From NCBI RefSeq assembly GCF_016808335.1, contig NC_053141.1:28315581-28379580 (forward strand): DNA of 64,000 nucleotides, read 5' to 3'. Below the pieces are notes generated by a model. It made no database searches and was not told the origin of the DNA. It was given only the letters and a program-made list of their open reading frames with translations. Shown here one piece after another: positions 59,745 through 64,000 of this stretch (within the stretch, counting starts at the first letter, position 1; each line of letters starts with the position of its first letter). The translations under genes and the position numbers were made by a program. The DNA is from Panicum virgatum (lineage: Eukaryota; Streptophyta; Magnoliopsida; Poales; Poaceae).

Positions 59745-61467
59745 CCCGCCGCCAGCCATTGATTTGGACGTGCTCATGCTTTGGAGCTTAAGAGTTAAGA
59801 TATTCTCCTCCCCCACCAGGTAGGTGACCACAAGTACAGGCAGGTCTTAAGTCTAGCTGCATCATCCGAGAGGGCACAGGCAAGAGTGATGATTTCACCA
59901 TATACAACCACAAGCAAACTCTCTGATTCGCCAATTTTCGTACAAATTAAATAAATTAATTGATGAGGTTTTTCTCCCTTCATTTTACCATTGATCTATG
60001 CTTGATTTTATTTTTCCCTGCATATATTGCCGTAATCATGGCAGGAACATAAAAAAGTATTTCCAGGTTTAACTGAAGCATAATTCCTAGATCTCATATC
60101 CATTATATTATTGGATAACAATTGTAGGAGTAGATGCAGTTAGTATCACTAAGTACATTTATAATTATTTATGTTTGCCAATTAGATTATTTTATGTATG
60201 TTAGAATTTTGATTTGCACAGATGAGTGCATTGGAAAGATAGTTTTAACTACAGTCTGAAAATGCAAATTATATCATTTTATAGGGTCCAACCTGCAGGT
60301 CGATTCATTTGGCTACAAGAATATGTACAGGTTATACTCTTATGCAGTGTTTTTTGTTTACTTCTCTTTTGAATGTCTTAATTTCAATGGTCATTTGGTT
60401 TGCATGATTCACTGCAAGTTGCCTTGGATCCTGAAATCGATGATGTAGCAGTGGATAGTGAAAAGAAGCTACACATGTATCCATTTCTCAGTGAACTTTA
60501 AATAATGAACTACTTTGGGTTGGCTCCTAAAGAGATCATGCATCTTCATTTTCTTCCCCTCTTCAGACTTGCAGGAGTGTGGTCATTATACCACTTTTAG
60601 TTCAGATTGTGTTTACAAGGCTCCTATTTCTACTTATATTTGAGCTACGTCATTTTACTGTTTACCTGTGCTTGTGTTCATCCATCATCACCCGTTGTAT
60701 TTCCCTCACTTTTATAGAGTACCATTAATCCCCTGAAAACCATAATTTAATATTTTAGGAGCTACAAACTCATATCTTAGTATATTCATGAAGTCATGAT
60801 AAAATTTTCCTATAAGCTTTGCATCAAAGAATGCAGACTTTCATGATAATTTATTTTATAAGTTCTTTCGTGCTTTATGTTGCTTTGTGTCCCTGAGCTG
60901 TTACGGTTTAGAAACTGCAAATCTAATAAACTATGGCAATTGGGTATCTTGCTTTGGAAGGTATCAGGTTTTTAGCTTGTCTGTTGCTGGCGTTATCAAA
61001 TCACCTAAGGCTTTCAGTAAAAGTTGAATGAAAAGGTAGAATTTTTTCTACTTGGTTTCTAGACTGTGATGATTAGTTTTGTAATATTACTGTAGCGAGC
61101 TTTTGAACGAAGAATCTGACGGCTTTAAAGCTCTCTATTGATGAGACATTGTTGTCAGATCTTGAATTTACGGCATCCCATAGAGTTATATTACAATATT
61201 TTCTTATATTTTCTTGATGCGTGTTCACCTTTTCTTTTGTTTGTTTGCCTACTATCTATATACCATGTGTGTTTTGCTCTATACAAGACATGTCCCTGAT
61301 ATTGTAATATATTGTAATTCTACCTGGGTACAAACATGCGGAACAAACTTTGTGGAATAAAAATTTTGCTGCTGCAGATTTTGTAATGGATTTGTCTTTT
61401 CATTAACTTTTCATATTTTCATTTTACCTTGTTTCTTTCTACTTAGATGGTCAATGAACTCCTGATA
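59745..61467 (+). other. Right part of the Helitron with captured exon scraps
   Basis: AT-rich, intron-like. Two exon-like pieces lie at 60299-60330 (after CCTGCAG; RFIWLQEYVQ; donor GTTATA) and about 60419-60476 (VALDPEIDDVAVDSEKKLH; donor GTATCC). They are on the plus strand, like the exons at 46.5 kb, and probably belong to the same captured gene. The protein is not recognised. Confidence 0.45.
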
Positions 61468-61468
61468 G

Positions 61469-61496
61469 GGCGCGCAAAGCGCGCCTTTTGTTCTAG
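61469..61496 (+). other. Helitron 3' terminus: GC hairpin plus CTAG
   Basis: Perfect 7-bp stem GGCGCGC (61469-61475) / GCGCGCC (61479-61485) with an AAA loop, seven bases, then CTAG at 61493-61496 and T. Textbook Helitron end, confirmed by the exon continuity outside it. Confidence 0.93.
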
Positions 61497-63493
61497 TGGT
61501 GAAGAATGACTGCGGCAGCAGCTTGTCGACCATGCCTCCGCAGCATACGCAGTGCCACACCGGCTGCAGGACGGAGGCACGGAGCACAAGATTATGGACG
61601 CCCTGAACCGCGTCAACGTGTGACTTTCTCTGCAGATGGCTACATCGGTCGACTCGAAGTGGACCGGTGCAGAGCAGTAGGGGCAGGTTTCTTCAACAGA
61701 GTATCCACATGCAGAGTTGATCCTGAAGGAGGAAATCAGTTCTGTAAAACTATTTCGTGATGGCATTTCAATGTTGTGGGCAAACTAGCAAGTCTGTTGA
61801 CATTTGTCGATACGAAAACGGTTGAGAGATGATCAATGGAGTTAGTAAAATATACCTGTTTCCGAGATCTTTGATCCTAGATCTGAGATACTTGAGCTGG
61901 TTATGCACTTCTCCTTCATTCATAGATACCCAAGAATCCATTTGGGCAACTCCAACAGGAAACCAGCTGTTTTCAGTAGAGGTACCATTGAACGAATATG
62001 CTGTCCTTTTCAGGACTGCAGCAAAGGTGAAACCCACCAGTCTCTCACGAAGCTCTCTTTCACTCCTTGTCAAAAGAGTGCTCCAGAGCTCAGTTTTCGA
62101 GTCATTACCATTTTCAGCATCAGGACCAAGCTGCGCATGATTGCTGAGCATTACTTTTCTACAAATTATGTTCAGTAAGTGTAGCTTCCGCAAACTGACA
62201 CTGGGCAGCATGTCATGCCTTGAACACGATGGAGCATTGATTGAAACACACTGTGGATCACCTGAAAATAAAGCTGAGATCCACATATCCATCAAAGTCT
62301 CCAGAAAGGTGGGTGCATATTTCTTGAACCCTTGCAGCGCAGCTACAACATCCCATAAGGCAAGCCCCTTTTCAACATTTTCGTATTTCTTCAACGACCA
62401 CAAAATGTTAGATCCCCACCACAAAAAGTTACTCGAGGATAAGATGGTAGACTGTGGAATGCAATTTGCAAACATCAATGCGACAATGCTCCTGTCTAGT
62501 GGAATACCAACAAATTGACCACCAATCCAAATGAACTCAACCACCGGCTTTTGTGTCCTATTATTTTAATTAACCCAATTATGACCATGTGAATGCATTT
62601 TCTAAATGTTATATCAAATCAAAAAAGATTTATACAAGGATCCTAGTACATTTCATAATGAACTATAAATGTATTACCTGGCTTGATACATCTGGCCTAA
62701 GACGTTCAGATCCAAACCACGGACCTGAAAAAGACAGTTTATCAATTCTTACAGCTTATGCATACAATTTTACCTACAACTACAGTTCACTTGAGCAAAA
62801 AAGGTGCCAGATATAGAAGCCTAAAACATGCCACAGCAATCATTTGTCCTCCAGGTGCTAGTGTAAGACCAAAGCATTGATTAGAGACTTCTGATAGCTG
62901 CATGCACATTCAGGAGCCAATTATAAGGGAAAAAACACTTGGACATCAAAGAAGAAAACAGTTAATTATTTATTTTTACATCTGTTAATTCTTTTGACTC
63001 TGGAAAATTTGTATGCACGGGAATTTCTTCAAGGTGGTTTCCGTTACAGATCCAGCAGCGTGCAGAATTATCCTAAAAAATAAGAAAAATATTAAGAATC
63101 TGCAAGTGATACAATGCCCAAGAAGAAGAAAGTTTTGAAAGACTAACAGAGTGCAAAGTATGGTATATTCAGCAGAGTTACTAATATAATCAACAATCAA
63201 GACCGCCTTCATCTTTTCAAGTTATAATAGGTTATATTTGTCAAAACTGAAACCACTCCTTCAGATAGTACCACAGTCGAAAAGGGCCTCGTTCGGTTAG
63301 ACCCAAACCGGGCCGGAATGGTCTCCAAACCGGCCGGAACAAAGTAGCCCGGTTTGAAATAGGATCCGGTCCGGAATCGTCGTTCGTTTAGGCCCAGTCC
63401 GGAATGAAGACGGGCGCTTTTTTTATTTTTATATTTTTTATTTTCGTTTTTTACAAAAATATATTTTCAATATTATAATTTACAGTTTTGTAC

Positions 63494-63543
63494 CCCTACC
63501 GCCCTCCTGGGGGCGGCAGGGGGCCCCCAGGAGGGCGGTAGGG
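63494..63543. repeat. Perfect 21-bp GC inverted repeat
   Basis: CCCTACCGCCCTCCTGGGGG with one more C (63494-63514) is the exact complement of 63523-63543, around an 8-base loop. Confidence 0.9.
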
Positions 63544-63587
63544 ACTTATTTGTAAAAAAAAATTTATTTGCGCGGACGCCCCTGGCG

Positions 63588-63682
63588 GGAGCCTGCCGCC
63601 CCCCTGCCGGGCGGCAGGCCCCCTGCCGCCACTCCACTGGGCGGCAGGGGGCCTGCCGCCCGGCAGGGGGGCGGCAGGCTCC
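63588..63682. repeat. Perfect 43-bp GC inverted repeat built of CTGCCGCC motifs
   Basis: 63588-63630 and 63640-63682 are exact reverse complements with a 9-base loop (ACTCCACTG). Each arm contains GGAGCCTGCCGCC and CTGCCGGGCGGCAGG, so smaller hairpins nest within it. Confidence 0.9.
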
Positions 63683-64000
63683 CCGACATATTGCCCTGCC
63701 CGCTGTGCCCATTAAATGTGTTTTAGATATGGATACAAATAAAAAACCATTAGTAAAGAATATGAATATGAAAAGTATAAGCTAGCAATTCACACACATA
63801 CGCAAATGAGAACGAAATAGGTGATGTATGAGAACGAAATAAGTATAACATGATGACATGTCCATAACAAAAATACAGAAACAGCTAGAAGCACATCCTA
63901 ACCACCCCGGCCACCCCGGCCATGTCGACCTCTTTTACGCTGAGCGTGGACGTGGTCTGTAGAGTAGGTGTGTCGCTCTGGAAGCCCTACGTCTCTACCT

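Larger units (their letters stand above)
43512..61496 (+). mobile_element. Non-autonomous Helitron inside a coding exon (about 2.5 kb without later insertions)
   Basis: Starts TCGGGTTTCTTAAAACC after an A (43511) and ends in hairpin GGCGCGC-AAA-GCGCGCC, TTTTGTT, CTAG (61496) before a T, exactly the A|T insertion rule of Helitrons. Joining 43511 to 61497 restores one open frame across the junction on the minus strand (QSFF-TMQASPLD), which fixes both ends independently. Helitron-own sequence is 43512-43594, 46210-46894 and 59745-61496; the remainder is a solo LTR and a tandem LTR element inserted later. It contains exon-like fragments on the plus strand, but no helicase. Confidence 0.92.
43357..63072 (-). 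pseudogene. WD40/TFIIIC zinc-finger-like gene, 3' part, last exon split by a Helitron
   Basis: Exons on the minus strand with matching phases: 62980-63072 (DNSARCWICNGNHLEEIPVH), 62835-62897 (LSEVSNQCFGLTLAPGGQMI), 62678-62724 (VRGLDLNVLGQMYQA), 61856-62557 (TQKPVVEFIWIGGQF to RSRIKDLGNR) and the last exon, 61497-61722 plus 43357-43511. The last exon has C-x-x-C pairs (ETCPYCSAPVHFES, WHCVCCGG, LCPFCG), like the C-terminal zinc-binding region of plant WD40 proteins related to the 90-kDa TFIIIC subunit, which recruits RNA polymerase III to tRNA genes. Its N-terminal WD40 part would lie beyond the window. Two lesions: the Helitron at 43512-61496, and an 8-bp tandem duplication at 61571-61586 that shifts frame between SIILCSV and LQPVWHC. 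Family call from memory of the motifs; exon structure is seen. Confidence 0.65.
63284..64000. mobile_element. Edge of an unclassified DNA element (GGGCCTCGTTCGGTT end)
   Basis: Starts GGGCCTCGTTCGGTTAGACC, a terminus type frequent in grass DNA transposons, followed by CCGG-rich and then hairpin-forming sequence. At the right edge the minus strand reads HVHAQRKRGRHGRGGRGG and then a stop (about 63899-63955), the kind of basic tail seen in plant transposase or mobile-domain proteins; the rest lies beyond the window. Superfamily not determined. Confidence 0.4.

Overview
The window looks like nuclear DNA of a grass (Poaceae, probably a panicoid). The reasons are the grass-typical transposon families (Athila-like Ty3/gypsy with a tRNA-Asp primer site, CACTA with TAGTACCGG subterminal repeats, L1-type LINE, PIF/Harbinger, Tourist-like and Mutator-like elements), GC-rich first exons and spliceosomal introns. 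There is no bacterial-style gene organisation. I estimate that more than 85% is transposon-derived, in nested layers.

Layout. (1) 1-22.9 kb is a three-level nest: a minus-strand LINE (17.64-22.9 kb) is interrupted inside its reverse transcriptase by a CACTA transposon (5.21-17.64 kb), which is itself interrupted by a minus-strand Athila-like retrotransposon (1-5.21 kb, left part outside the window). (2) 23.5-28.0 kb carries a Helitron 3' terminus (minus orientation) followed by exon-like scraps that look as if they come from several genes, including an auxilin-like fragment; its far end was not found. (3) 28.04-35.57 kb is a PIF/Harbinger element with a Myb/SANT-like ORF1 and a broken DDE transposase ORF2; a Mutator-like element with 9-bp target duplications sits in an ORF1 intron. 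(4) 35.6-42.5 kb holds two exons of an unrecognised gene, a LINE tail, a tiny LTR-PBS-LTR element, a Tourist-like MITE and an 835-bp inverted-repeat element. (5) 43.36-63.07 kb is the 3' part of a minus-strand host gene resembling the plant WD40/TFIIIC zinc-finger protein family. Its last coding exon is split by an 18-kb insertion.

That insertion (43512-61496) is a Helitron of about 2.5 kb, swollen by a 2.6-kb solo LTR and by a 12.8-kb tandem LTR retrotransposon with three LTRs and two gag-only internal domains under a single target-site duplication. Removing the Helitron rejoins the exon in one reading frame, so both of its ends are fixed to the base. The gene also carries an 8-bp tandem duplication that shifts frame in the zinc-finger region. 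(6) 63.28-64.0 kb is the edge of another element with two very strong GC hairpins.

No rRNA gene, tRNA gene or CRISPR array was seen. Almost every coding region is a transposon gene, mostly broken. The host-gene content is the interrupted WD40/TFIIIC-like gene, the two-exon fragment at 35.7 kb and small captured exons. Database assignments are from memory of the families; no search was run.
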